A DNA stretch of 64,000 nucleotides from Pararge aegeria (lineage: Eukaryota; Arthropoda; Insecta; Lepidoptera; Nymphalidae), in the NCBI RefSeq assembly GCF_905163445.1, contig NC_053197.1, positions 3,720,001-3,784,000 of the forward strand, given 5' to 3'. Each line of letters begins with the position of its first letter. Position 1 is the stretch's first letter. This document shows positions 42,190-52,545 of the stretch, in pieces. The notes beneath the pieces were generated by a model that was not told the origin of the DNA, did no database searches, and was given only the letters and a program-made list of their open reading frames with translations. Both the position numbers and the translations under genes were made by a program.

Positions 42190-42577
42190 TCTATATATAT
42201 AAAAGAGATAGTGTGTGGGTATGTTCCGTATAGGCTCCGAAACGGCTGGCCGATTTCAAATTTCAATGAAACTTTCAGGGAATCTCCGGATTGACCTGGC
42301 GAGTAATCCTGTAAAGTTTGGTGACGATCGGTGCACTCCTATTTTTGAACTGTCAAACTGTCAAATACAGTTTTTATTTACTATGATTATATTTTATTGT
42401 TGGGTGTACATGGGTGTAGATAATAATCTTTACCCGCTCGAGAAGAGAATAGAAGATAATGAATACGGAGAGATATAAATCATTTAATATATTATGAAAC
42501 TTAAATTAAAAATTTAATGATGTAAGTTTATTGTTTAAATAAAATAAAGCAAAATCTAGCCCGGCTGGGTACTCTAG
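42190..42577 (+). mobile_element. Non-autonomous Helitron, both termini canonical
   Basis: It begins TC after A (A|TCTATATATATAAAAGAG) and ends GGGTACTCTAG|T; length 388 bp. Internal GGCTCCGAAACGGCTGGCCG and GAATCCCTGAA-type blocks match the reversed copy at 45347-45687. The 3' hairpin is damaged here: AGCCCGGCTGGG lacks the second arm that the other copy keeps. The 42215-42478 frame is incidental. Confidence 0.85.
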
Positions 42578-42588
42578 TATATAATAAA

Positions 42589-42865
42589 TATGAATGTGAC
42601 TTTGTTTGTTTCTTACCTATGTTCGACTCAACTACTGCACTGATCTTAATGAAGATTGGCAGATAATTAATAGGTTCCATCTCGGAGAAGGACATAAAAT
42701 ACTAATATCCCGGAAAAACGGCAGGGTAATCTTCTTGGTATATTTAAAAATGCTAGAATACATTTTATCGCGGTAACCACAAGAGCGGTAACAGCTCCTG
42801 CGAGCCAAAAGAATATAACCGATTGACCGAAACAGCAGACGCAAGGTAGCAAAAGCTAATATTTT
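42589..42865 (+). other. Possible Helitron 5' region
   Basis: AATATGAATGTGACTTTGTT, TGTTCGACTCAACTACTGC and AATATCCCGGAAAAACGG resemble the 5' part of the 18409 and 26500 Helitrons. No termini seen. Confidence 0.4.
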
Positions 42866-42866
42866 A

Positions 42867-43078
42867 TCATCACCATCATTATATCAACCCATTACCAGCT
42901 CACTAAAGGACAAGGGTCTCCTCTAACGATATTTCCCTTTGCAGTTAAAGCAAGTGATAGTTTAATTGCTTACAGCGCACATAACTCGGAAAAGTTAGAG
43001 GTGCGTGCTGGGATTAGAACTCAGCCCCCCGAAAGCGAAGTCGAAGTCCTACCCCTGGGCTATCACCGCTCTTTTGAT
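42867..43078 (-). mobile_element. SINE-B with central deletion
   Basis: Tail complement CATCACCATCATTATATC, CAAGGGTCTCCTCTAACG joined directly to ATATTTCCCTTTGCAG, B-box complement GGGATTAGAACTCAGCCC and head complement GGGCTATCACCGCTC. Confidence 0.8.
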
Positions 43079-43688
43079 AAATAGATATTGAAAGATATCT
43101 TAGAATAGTATTTTATGTTTTTAATGAAAAAAACACATATCAATTAGCTTTTAAAAATATATTTGTTTTTAATTTGAGAATCTGTCAATCTTAAAATTTC
43201 CTTATAATCATGTCTTCTGAAGATAGTTAAGGATTACCTTGCTTGTTTACTTTTAAATTCAACTTTCACATTTAATATTAAGTACAGATTAGAAGAAGAA
43301 GAAGTAAGACGGAGCCACATCCAGTAAACTATTGGCAAAAGAATATCATGTCGTCCCCTGTTTGTTCAGCGTGAAGATCCTACAGTGAGTGATCGGCTTA
43401 TTTCGGCGTAGATAATTGAGTGACGCACAAAGGAAATGCGTTTACAACCACACCTCATAGACATTAAGCTACTGTACTTGGTGACGGAAATGCCTTTCAT
43501 AACACACCTCAATATAACGATCAACCTATACACTTTTGTTCGTCATACAACACTGAACAAGTTAATCTCAATCAAGAAATCAGTAATAGTTTGCTCCATT
43601 GCCTACATTCGTAAAAAATGATGCACAAGCAAAAAAAAATAAGAAATATAAATCAATAGCTTAGTGTGTATGAGAAGCCTCCTATATA
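43079..43688. other. Unique sequence
   Basis: No gene recognised; short GAAGAAGAAG at about 43294. Confidence 0.45.
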
Positions 43689-43689
43689 G

Positions 43690-44090
43690 TAGTAGTAGTA
43701 AAGCTTTTTGTGACAGAGCTCGTCTAAGGTAGCACTACTACCATGCTTATTTCTGCCACATTGTTGCAATGCTGTGCTCCGGTCTGAAGGACGTTGTTGC
43801 TAGTGTAATTATGGTCACATAAGCAGTGGCGTGCATAGAGGGTATGCACAGGGTATGCAGATGATTTAAAATGGAGAAAATCTCCAGTACGAGTTATATA
43901 AACTCAAGGGTAGGCTTTTTATAACTCCTACAAAGCATAGCCTTAAGAAGGCTTACTCTGTACATAAGGAATACCTAACACCTATGCCTTAGTTGCAGGA
44001 CGTGTCCCTGGCATACTCTGCGAAATGTTGTATTGTATATAGGCGATGGTTCTTCATTAATCGTCAGGTAGGCATAGCAAATGCTAGGTC
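43690..44090 (-). repeat. Repeat D split by a MITE
   Basis: On the plus strand AGCTCGTCTAAGGTAGCACT, CATTGTTGCAATGCTGTGC and AAGGACGTTGTTGCTAG; after the MITE, AATACCTAACACCTATGCC, GGACGTGTCCCTGGCATAC and GGCGATGGTTCTTC. Block order matches the 24505 copy reversed. Confidence 0.65.
43824..43960 (+). mobile_element. MITE-h in repeat D, right end deleted
   Basis: It starts CAGTGGCGTGCATAGAGGG and ends ...GCTTACTCTG. CACATAAG (43816-43823) and TACATAAG (43961-43968) are a TSD with one difference. The flanking repeat D continues in register, which supports the boundaries. Most of the right inverted repeat is lost. Confidence 0.7.
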
Positions 44091-45090
44091 ACTCAATATT
44101 GCTTCTAAAAAAAATATTATCACCCTAATAAGATTGGTTTAGCAGAAAAAATTATGATCTTGAATGAAATCAATGCAGTATGTTATTTGAAGATTATGCC
44201 ATAAGCAATATCGGAATACACATTACATTTTAAGAACAAAGACACAGCACATCACAAAGTAAACGTTGCAATGAAAACACAAAGAGACTATACAAGGATA
44301 TTTCCGATGTCAAGATATTCGATTGTAAATTCGTTGGACTTTACAATGTACTTTTATAGCGCGCACTCGTAAACTGTATCCTCAAAGGGAAGTAACATAC
44401 TCGGGGCAAAGTTAGATTGCGTACGCTGCTAACTTGGCCACCCATCTGCGCGGAAGTTTTTTATTACACAGCTTTTTACACCTTATTAAAATTCAGGTTA
44501 CTTTTCTTGAATAACGCGCCCAGTCTTTTAGGATACTTTAGTAAGCATTTTAAAAAGGGATTTATTTTAAACAAAACGATTAAAAATCAACGAAATTACA
44601 ATACCATTTGAATTCGTTGATTTTGATTGATGTTTATTGGCACGACAAATGTCAGACTAATACTGTTATCATCTGTAACCAAGTAGAACGCAAAGTAAAG
44701 AGCAATAACTTAATACTAGTATATGATCTACCTATGGCAATAACTTAACAGTGTTCTTATTCAAAATTACGTCGTCATGTCTGGAACATTGTTACTTATG
44801 ACCATTTTTAATATTCAATCTATCTGAAAACTATGGATTTATTACTTAGCAACGTTGTTATTGTCAAAAAATATCCATACAATTTTCAACAAACAACAAC
44901 TTTGCAATGCAACTTATCAACACATTACATATATAAATATAGAAAATTAAGCAGACAGTTTTTGTCAGTGAACAAAACCGACTTCTTAGACGTCGCATTT
45001 AGAACCCTCTTGGCTATATTTTTAAGTGTACGAAGTAGATATTGCCATCATCTCACAACTATCTACATATTTTTTAAGTAAATTACGCAT
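44091..45090. other. Unique sequence
   Basis: No gene recognised. Confidence 0.45.
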
Positions 45091-45094
45091 AAAA

Positions 45095-45152
45095 AGTGCT
45101 CTATCTATTTATGTGCCTATTTGAATAAATATATTTGACTTTGACTTTGTTT
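45095..45152 (+). mobile_element. LINE-T tail only
   Basis: TATGTGCCTATTTGAATAAA, then TATTTGACTTTGACTTTG. Only the last 60 bp of the element. Confidence 0.65.
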
Positions 45153-45269
45153 GAAAGTATCAAACAAGGAGTAAAAAAGTCAAGATGATTTTTAGGTTTC
45201 ATTTACATGGTGTCATTTTGGATATAAAATGATATATGGTGCGTTAAGCTAGGTAAAATATTTTTAATT

Positions 45270-45805
45270 TTGTGTGGGTTTGTTTCCCACAACTGGAAAA
45301 TGTTTGTATAACATGAACAAAAAATCACATACATATACATTATATACTAGCGTACCCAGCCCGCTTTGCCGGGCTAGATTTTGCTTTATTTTGTTTTAAC
45401 AATAAATTTACATCATTAATCTTTTAATTTAAGTCTCATAATATATCAAATCATTTATTATCTAAACCCATGTACACCCAACAATAGAATATCATGATAG
45501 TGAATAAAAGCTGTATTTGACAGTTTGACAGTTCAAATATAGGAGTGCTCCGATCGTCACCAAATTTTACAGGATTACTTGCCAGATCAATCCGGAGATT
45601 CCCTGAAAGTTTCATTGAAATCGGTCCAGCCGTTTCGGAGCCTATAAGGAACATACCCACACACCTTCTCTTTTATATATATATATCATAAGTATTTATG
45701 TATATTATTCATCGGTAATATTAGTGCTCATAACACAAGCTACTTACTTTGGTACAGATGGCGATGTTTATATTTTCGATATATTTATTTATCTAAGTAG
45801 TTAAA
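45270..45805 (+). mobile_element. SINE-A split by a Helitron
   Basis: The left part has B box GTGGGTTTGTTTCCCACAAC and runs to about 45346. The right part resumes at about 45688 with ATAAGTATTTATGTATATTA and runs through CATAACACAAGCTAC to ATATATTTATTTATC. Joined, they give the normal SINE-A order. Confidence 0.8.
45347..45687 (-). mobile_element. Non-autonomous Helitron inside SINE-A
   Basis: On the minus strand it ends with a clear stem AGCCCG/CGGGCT (loop GCAAAG), then GGGTACGCTAG at 45347 in an A/T target. The 5' end is blurred by an (AT)n run. No TSD, as expected for Helitrons. Reverse copy of 42190-42577. Confidence 0.8.
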
Positions 45806-46210
45806 ATTTCCTCACAACATTTGAAATAGATAAAAGCTATTTTGTATTAAGTTCAAGGATTTCGTACTCCCATTTATCAACAATAGGTATGACAACATAG
45901 ACTATCAAAGGCAGGAATCCTTCTGAAGACATGCTTCTTAAGATATAACCTACTCTCCGCTTCAGTGTACCTGCTCGTTTATGCTACGGGCAGTAAGATA
46001 TTAACAACTCTAGAGCCGAGTCTCGAAAATACTGATAAACTTGACTTCCTATTTACATAAGGTGCACCAACAATGTATTGTTATACTCTTAAGTACACAG
46101 AAAGGATGGTTTACTGTAAATCTCTTATCTGCCTTCCGATCCAGTTGTAGAGTCACTACACTGACTAAAAGTTCTTATAAACTAGGCCTGCTTGCAATAA
46201 ATGAATTTTG
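45806..46210. other. Unique sequence
   Basis: Nothing recognised. Confidence 0.4.
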
Positions 46211-46214
46211 GATT

Positions 46215-46405
46215 TTAAATTATTTCTGTGGGAGACTTCGGCCGGATAGTTACCACCCTACCGACACAGACGTGCCGTAAAGGCTTTTAGCGTTCCGGTA
46301 CGCTGCCACGTAGAAACCGATGAGGGGTTTAATATAGCTGCCATACATTTATTACTTATCATCCGGTGAGTTTTCAGTCAAGGAATAATTTGTAGTTATA
46401 TAAAA
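46215..46405 (+). mobile_element. SINE-C, head missing
   Basis: GACTTCGGCCGGATAGTTAC, CCACCCTACCGACACAGACG, GCGTTCCGGTACGCTGCC and CATCCGGTGAGTTTTCAG; part of the CCCTAACAGG block is lost. Confidence 0.75.
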
Positions 46406-46785
46406 GTTAAAAACAAATATTTCGACGCAATAAGATCAGCGATTCACTGGTAAAATTGGTGTAACATTGACATTTCAGGGAATTGGAGTATTTACGCAGT
46501 GCTTTATTATCACATTCTGGCATTTCAAAGGTGATCTCGATTGAAGTGTGACAAAATACTCTGTTATTATTTCGACGTTACGCCACGTTATTAATAAGGT
46601 GGACGCTGTTCAAGTTCTTCGTGGTCTCGTATAGCAACAATAAGCTGTGACAACATAAGTCTAGGCCAAGGCTCTGCGTACAGCCGCAAACCAATTTACA
46701 ATAAATGTTTCTCTGCGGATAAGTAACAAAGCTTTTTATTGTTATTACAGAAAGAGGTTAGTAGCTTTTGTAAATAGGGAGGTGC
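46406..46785. other. Unique sequence
   Basis: Nothing recognised. Confidence 0.4.
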
Positions 46786-46789
46786 AATA

Positions 46790-46985
46790 TTAAAAGATCT
46801 ACAACTTAGTTAAGCTTTTTGTGACAGGTTTTTTTTCCAGGAAGAGCTTAGTTACAAACAGAAACGCACACGAGGCTTAGCACCTTCGCCTCAGATTTAT
46901 GGATACAGGGTAGGATTTTGGAGGACGTGTTCCTTTTACCCCCTTGTTGCTCTGTTTATAGGCGACAATTTTAACTTACCAGCAA
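46790..46985 (-). repeat. Repeat D-like, diverged
   Basis: AAGCTTTTTGTGACAGG, CACGAGGCTTAGCACCTTCG and CTGTTTATAGGCGACAATT follow the reversed order of repeat D with large gaps. Confidence 0.45.
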
Positions 46986-47074
46986 GTTATGAACCCATCT
47001 GATTGGTCCATTAATTATTACTATAAAAAATATAATACGTATAATTAAGTCGTTGTGATCGTGTACGGAATAGT

Positions 47075-47796
47075 ACTGTATTGAGAATGGGTAAGGTTCC
47101 AGAGGTACTCTTAACAATTAACAAGAAGAAAGTACGAATATTTTGGTCATGTGATGCGGAACACCAAAAGTTGTGAACTTCTTCAGCTTATCATACAAGG
47201 TAAAGGCATCATCATCATCTTCATCACCTCAACTAATTGACGTCCACTGCTGGACATAGGTCTTTTGTAGCGATTTCCACAATACACGGTCCTGGGCCGC
47301 CTGCCTTCAGCAGCCCCCAGCTGCTCGCCTGATGTCATCTGTCCACCTCGTTGGGGGCCGACCAACGCTGCGTTTACCGGTGCGGGGTCGCCATTCCGGC
47401 AGCTTCAGACCCCAACGTCCATCGGTTCTCCGAGCTATGTGCCCCGCCCATTGCCACTTTAGCTTCGCGACTCGCTGAGCTATGTCAGTAACTCTACTTC
47501 TTCTACGGATCCTCATTTCTGATTTGATCACGTAGAGACACTCCTAACATAGCTCTCTCCAAAGTTAGCGACCATGTCTCTGATCCGTAAGTCATCACTG
47601 GCAACACGCACTGTTCGAAGACTTTAGTCAAGGTAAAGTGGCAGGCAGAAAAAAGGCTGGCGGAAGTAGAACATCATGGCTCAAAAACCTACGACAATGG
47701 TCTGGAAATGGCACAAAATCATTATTTAGAGCAGCGGGGTCCAAAGTAGAGATAGCCCTAATGATTGCCAGCCTTCGTAAGGAGACGGCACCCTAA
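47075..47796 (+). pseudogene. LINE-K reverse-transcriptase C-terminus, split by an RTE
   Basis: Before the insertion one frame reads RRKYEYFGHVMRNTKSCELL and QLIIQGK. After it, at about 47631, the frame continues VAGRKKAGGSRTSWLKNL, then LFRAAGSKVEIALMI and ends at TAA 47794-47796, followed by a GAAGAAGAA tail. Once one TSD copy is discounted the two halves are in frame. This is the C-terminal tail of a LINE reverse transcriptase of a clade other than the RTE copy inside it; catalytic and endonuclease domains are missing. Confidence 0.75.
47206..47628 (-). pseudogene. RTE LINE fragment inserted in LINE-K
   Basis: TSD CAAGGTAAAG at 47196-47205 and 47629-47638. On the minus strand it encodes VTDIAQRVAKLKWQWAGHIA and TGKRSVGRPPTRWTDDI, then a frameshift before the terminal block. 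A deletion of about 40 bp near 47561 removes the segment that encodes LRVTQPAMERA in the 23.6-24.3 kb copy. 5'-truncated. Confidence 0.85.
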
Positions 47797-47799
47797 GAA

Positions 47800-48380
47800 G
47801 AAGAATCAAATCGTTATGCATATGTAAATATACCAATTTAATTAGAGAATATTTATCAAGACTACCTTTCTCTACGCTGCTTTAAAGCGAGTCTTATAGA
47901 AGATAGGGTTCTAGAGTAGAGAACAAAAAGACAAAGACAAATAGAAAACCTGATAATCATAAAACAGTTAATTTTACTAAAAATGAAATAACATAGCATA
48001 GCTTACAAAACGTACAAAAATCACCTTCTTGGTAATTTGTCTGAAATACAAGTAACGAGATTGTAAATTTGATACTTGTTTGTTAAAAGCTTTCATTTAA
48101 TTGCTCTATAAATATTTTATTGAGTATTGTTATTCGAAAATGATCCTGTTATTATTTTAACTTCTATGAAAAACATCCATAATCATCGTCATATCAACCC
48201 ATTATCAATGTAAGTTTAAAACCACGCATATAAACTATATTTATATATATTTTTTATAAATTTAAAATGCCAATAAAAATTTTCGGACCCGACAGTATTT
48301 GAAACTGCGACACTCGGGCAATCGCGGCTTTTAAATTTATAAAATTGATAATTCCTCCGAGTGTAGGTAAAAACACTAAT
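47800..48380. other. Mostly unique sequence
   Basis: No gene. CATATCAACCCATTATCAAT at 48190 may be a reversed SINE-B tail scrap, and TTTGAAACTGCGACACTCGG near 48299 resembles a reversed B box of an unassigned SINE. Confidence 0.4.
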
Positions 48381-48383
48381 AAA

Positions 48384-48803
48384 AAAAATTGGTTGTCTGT
48401 AAAGTCGGCTTACTGACGATAGTTAAACGTGACAGCGTCGTAACAAAATACTGATGGAATGGTTGCATTTGTCAAAAGAAAATTTCAATTTTATTTGTTT
48501 GATAGATATTATCGTTGCTATAAACAATTGACACCACATTCACTTTTCACTGCACTTCATCCTTGCCGAAAACATGTAAATGTTTTATTGTATAGAAGCT
48601 ATCCACGCGGACGCATCGCTCACTCAAGTAGGAGAGAGACAGATGGCGAACGCGGAGGCCGACTGTGCCTCTTTGTCGCTTGTTCCGCGCTCTCGCTTGC
48701 ACTTCAAGCCTTGAATGGAACGCCTCAGAGCGAGTTAACGCCGCATACGTCATGTTTTTTCGTGCGTGCAGCCGGCTCCATCGAATTATAAGACGTTTTC
48801 AAG
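48384..48803 (+). repeat. Repeat P, copy 1
   Basis: A 420-bp repeat present again in inverted orientation at 54202-54624. It starts TTGGTTGTCTGTAAAGTCGG and ends ATCGAATTATAAGACG. The centre is GC-rich for this window. A 110-codon frame (48459-48791) is shared with copy 2, but hand comparison of the shared 97 codons gives about seven amino-acid changes among ten nucleotide changes, which does not suggest protein-level constraint. No TIR or TSD was resolved; class unknown. Confidence 0.8.
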
Positions 48804-48824
48804 TCAAAAATTATAAAAATAGAG

Positions 48825-49049
48825 CAAACACTTCGCAGGGCAAGAAACACATCTTGCAAAGTGTTACCCTGTGTCCATTGACCTAAAGCGTAGGTGTGAA
48901 GCCTCGTGTGCCAGTATTTACACAAGCAACCACGCCCAACACCGGAACACATTGCGACAGTGCTGCTTAGCTGCAGAAATAGCCATGGTTGTAGTACTTC
49001 CCCGCACGAGCTCTGGCACGACTACTAAAAGCTCTAGCACTACTAAACT
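48825..49049 (+). repeat. Repeat D
   Basis: ACCCTGTGTCCATTGACCTA, AGTGCTGCTTAGCTGCAG and GCACTACTAAACTGG. It ends where SINE-A begins. GAGCTCTGGCAC is followed by an extra GACTACTAAAAGCTC. Confidence 0.65.
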
Positions 49050-49050
49050 G

Positions 49051-49300
49051 GCCGAGTGGCGCAGTGGGCAGCGACCCTGCTTTCTGAGTCCAAGGTCGTG
49101 GGTTCGATTCCCACAACTAGAAAATGTTTGTGTGATGAACATGAATGTTTTTCAGTGTCTGGGTGTTTATTATATTATAAGTATTTATGTGTATTACATT
49201 CATCAGCTATCTTAGTACCCATACCACTAGATGGGGCTAACTGGGGCTAGATGGCGATGTGTGTATTGTCGAAGTATATTTATTTATTATTATTAAATTA
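49051..49300 (+). mobile_element. SINE-A, full length
   Basis: Head GCCGAGTGGCGCAGTGGGCA, B box GTGGGTTCGATTCCCACAAC, body CAGTGTCTGGGTGTTTATTA and GGGGCTAGATGGCGATGTGT, tail ATATTTATTTATTATTATTA. It shows the complete family layout with intact A and B boxes and is the cleanest candidate for Pol III promoter function. Confidence 0.85.
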
Positions 49301-49307
49301 TTTTATA

Positions 49308-49582
49308 GAAGCAGGCGTTACTTTGCGGAAATCCATGGTACGAGTATATTATGAAAATTAAGCTTAATTTGCTATAGTCCGCGAAAAGCAGGAGAATCTG
49401 TATAGTGTAATTTATAATTTCTTCAATCCTTACTCCACACCAAACAGATCCCCGCCAATGTACTCTCTACGCAGGAGCATTCTCAGGAGATGTTGACTTT
49501 ACAAATAATAATTGTTAATTAACAATACAGATTCTCCTGCTTTTCACGGATTATAGCAAATTAGGCTTAATTTTCATAAGGT
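49308..49582 (-). repeat. Repeat F with inverted duplication
   Basis: The left part, 49308-49500, is F: GCAGGCGTTACTTTGCGGA to GCATTCTCAGGAGATGTTG. About 50 bp (49350-49402) are repeated inverted at 49528-49582, starting ATACAGATTCTCCTGCTTTT. Confidence 0.7.
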
Positions 49583-49888
49583 GTGTCAAATAGCTCTACT
49601 AAAACTAAATAATTATTCTAAGCCACTGAAATGGTCCACTGCTTGTGAAAGTCTCTACACAGAGTTGAATGCGATATAGAAATTAAGTACATGAACGTAA
49701 TCGCGGACTAAATCCTATTAAAAATACATGTAGGCAGAATAAAGGCCGTTCTATTTATATCTTCATAACCCAACATTTATCACTGCAGCATCAGTATATA
49801 ACTTTGAGTTATTATCGTGGAAACCTGTCTAAATGTTCACGCTTCTTCTTTATGTCCGTCGCTCACGCACGCGTTTGGTGCAGCCTTG
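49583..49888. other. Unique sequence
   Basis: Nothing recognised. Confidence 0.4.
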
Positions 49889-49889
49889 A

Positions 49890-50172
49890 GAATGTACAGA
49901 TTCCGGTATAATAGTAGTATGGCAGCGGGCTAACAAGGCAGTATGGAAGTTATATTACCTAAACCCAAACCCCTAATAGGTTTCTTCGCAATATCGTATC
50001 GTAACGCTAAATTGCAAGAAACACGTGTTTGACGATAGGGTGGTAACTAGCCACGGCCAAAGTCTTCTATCAGACCAGAAAATTCAGAAATTATGAATTT
50101 CCAAATTGCGGGAATTAAACCCACGACCTCTACTTTAAGCCAGAGCGCTCACCGCTGCAAGAGGTTGTCAAG
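49890..50172 (-). mobile_element. SINE-C, head present
   Basis: On the plus strand: GGCAGCGGGCTAACAAGG, GATAGGGTGGTAACTAGCCA, CAGACCAGAAAATTCAGAAA, B-box complement GGGAATTAAACCCACGACC and head complement GCGCTCACCGCTGCAAG. The tail end is lost. Confidence 0.8.
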
Positions 50173-50475
50173 GTTTATACAATAGTAGCGTGGTATGTCT
50201 TTCCTGCTCCCTTCTAAAAGAAATAGTCTAACATTAGAAGTTAGGACTTATATTAGGGAGAGTATAGAAAAATTTTGGAGCTTTTGACTTTTAAGAATCC
50301 ACGAAATTAAGAAACGGTTGATCGTATGAGAGTTTTTGGGCTCAAGCATCTATACCAATAAGAATAATTCGAGTGTTTATGACTTCGCTCACGTCATTAC
50401 CGTCTATTTTCTCGTTTAAGCTTTATTAAGCCAATCAGACAAATGATCTAAACGATATAGCATTACCTAAAGACG
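50173..50475. other. Unique sequence
   Basis: Nothing recognised. Confidence 0.4.
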
Positions 50476-50479
50476 AGTG

Positions 50480-50705
50480 CTTAAAGTGTTCGCCGTGCGG
50501 TGACGGCAGATCAGAATACAGTTGTCACCCCCCTCTTCATCCTGTAATACAACGTAGAAACTTCATATAACGGAGAATATAGAAGTGAATATAACGGAGA
50601 GCGGGCAGCAGCGTCCTCTGTGCTACTACTACCATCTCCTGCACTGAGCAAACCTTCCCATTGGTAGAGGCCTTTAGTCCAGCAGTGGACTGCTATAGGC
50701 TATGG
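50480..50705 (+). mobile_element. LINE 3' region (repeat F) with RTE-like end
   Basis: GTGACGGCAGATCAGAATAC, GCGGGCAGCAGCGTCCTCTG, then GGCCTTTAGTCCAGCAGTGG and ACTGCTATAGGCTATGG. It links repeat F to an RTE-like terminal sequence. A reversed SINE-A abuts its 3' end. Confidence 0.55.
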
Positions 50706-50706
50706 A

Positions 50707-50967
50707 TAATAAATAAATAAATAAATATACTACGACAATACACACATCGCCATCTAGCCCCAAAGTAAGCATAAGTTATGGATACTAAGATGACTGATGA
50801 ATATTTTTAATAATATACATTATACATAAATACTTATAATGTACAGATAAACACCCAGGCACTGAAGAACATTCATGTTCATCACACAAACATTTTCCAG
50901 TTGTGGGAATCGAACCCGGCCGCGGACTCAGAAAGCAGGGTCGCTGCCCACTGCGCCAGTCGGCCGT
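50707..50967 (-). mobile_element. SINE-A, full length
   Basis: Head complement CACTGCGCCAGTCGGCCGT at the right, B-box complement GTTGTGGGAATCGAACCC, tail AATAAATAAATAAATAAATA at the left. Confidence 0.85.
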
Positions 50968-51415
50968 CAAAATAATGATGATCAGTTTTTAACATAAAGT
51001 TTAAAAGTCGGCTTTTTGATTTTGATGGGTCTTTCATAATAAAGACGAGTTGCTAAGAGTAATCTAGCAAACTTCTTTACTTTCAGGCTTTGAATATAGT
51101 GGAAATAGGTGTGACATAAATTCCATCCATACGAGATTACGGCTAAAAGCTAGTACAAAATATTAATTTGAGACTTGTGACATAATAATATAATGAGCAA
51201 AGCTCTTGCAAAGCTAGGTCGGTATCTAAAACTGGTTTTTCTGATTCATTTTTCGCATTCATTTATATTTCAGTAGATCAAAGAGGCGAGCGGGATTTAA
51301 AAACCATGTTTCTGTAGGATTTGATGTAATCCTCTTTGAATAAATTGTAATTATATTTGCGAAATGATTGAACTGGGGTCTTTGCTATTTACGTTAATAA
51401 GTAAAATGATTATCC
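50968..51415. other. Unique sequence
   Basis: Nothing recognised. Confidence 0.4.
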
Positions 51416-51416
51416 C

Positions 51417-51792
51417 TACTAATACATAATATATATATTAATACTATAAACATCAATGTATAAGTTTGTATAGAAGTAATATGGGATACTTTTTATCTCA
51501 ACATTAAGCTCGGTTCCTTTGGAAGAGAGTTTGACGATTTTACACCATAACTCCGACAAATTATAACCGATTTAAATAATATTTTTTTTACTATAGAGGT
51601 TATAATATGTGTTTAATTTTGCCCAAACTGTGTTTGGACATAGAGGACAGGACTCCTCAGCGGACAGTAGCAAACCCTTCATTTAAGGCTTAGTGATATT
51701 AAATACTTAAATTTTTTTTAGATCTACAACTAAATTTAATGCCACATCAAAAAACAAAATCAAACGAAGACGAAGTCGCGGGCAACAGTTTG
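51417..51792 (+). mobile_element. Non-autonomous Helitron, decayed 3' terminus
   Basis: TACTAATACATAATATATAT at the 5' side, TGTTTGGACATAGAGGACAG and AGCGGACAGTAGCAAACCC inside, and GACGAAGTCGCGGGCAACAG at the 3' side followed by TTTG instead of CTAG. Aligns with the reverse of 3709-4162. Confidence 0.7.
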
Positions 51793-52405
51793 TACTATAC
51801 AAACTATGTATCTGCTACAAGACTCTGATTTTTGATGGGCTTAGATATTTTGGTTTAGACAGGGTCTATGTTAAGCAGTGGACGTAAATAGGCATTTGAT
51901 TGAAAGCAAATTATATGTTTATTTACTACCTAATTGACAAAATATTACTTAGGTATATAGTTTTTAGATTCCTCGCACCCTTAAGCCTTGTCGACTTGTC
52001 AGTGTTCGGCACATTTCTTTTAAATGGCAGCTGAGCTACTTATATACTAAAATAAAACAAAACAACAGTAATGATGCTGGCATTGCAGGTATGCGAGATA
52101 CTTATTGTTGGGAGGGTATATTGCAACTTAGACAATATCAAAACACATTTTTTAGTTTCTCAATATATCCTTACATAAATATTTATATCTGTAAATTTTT
52201 CTACGTTTCTGCTAGACTAAAAGCCTCTTTAAACGGGAGGGTTTGCTTATAAATTTTGGATTAATTAAATATTCTAACTAGCATAACGAGGGCCTGATAA
52301 TTGCAACACTGTTTTTACTTATGCAGTTATCACGGTTTGTTTTATATACTGAACTGAATGTATATCTACTGTTCCAAATAAATAAATTATTATTTTTTAT
52401 TAATC
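51793..52405. other. Mostly unique sequence
   Basis: GTCTATGTTAAGCAGTGGAC near 51865 is a possible decayed RTE tail. No gene. Confidence 0.4.
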
Positions 52406-52409
52406 ACCA

Positions 52410-52545
52410 TGTGTAAGATACACAGAAGATGCTGCTGCCCGTTTCCCGATATTTTTCTTAATCGCCTCGGACGACACCCGCGGGAACAGTACAACTGCAA
52501 AGGTAGTAACAACTGTATTCTGATCCGCCATCACCACACCTATGT
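52410..52545 (-). repeat. Repeat F fragment
   Basis: GATGCTGCTGCCCGTTTCC, TTCTTAATCGCCTCGGACG and TGTATTCTGATCCGCCATC match the 10795 copy in order and orientation. Confidence 0.5.

Noticed and set aside
48459..48791. 110-codon frame conserved in both repeat P copies (54215-54511 reversed)
   Set aside because: About seven of ten nucleotide differences in the shared region change the amino acid. The frame is shared only because the DNA is nearly identical.
49051..49122. tRNA-like sequence with good A and B boxes
   Set aside because: It is the head of a SINE-A repeated many times in the window; it does not stand alone as a tRNA gene.
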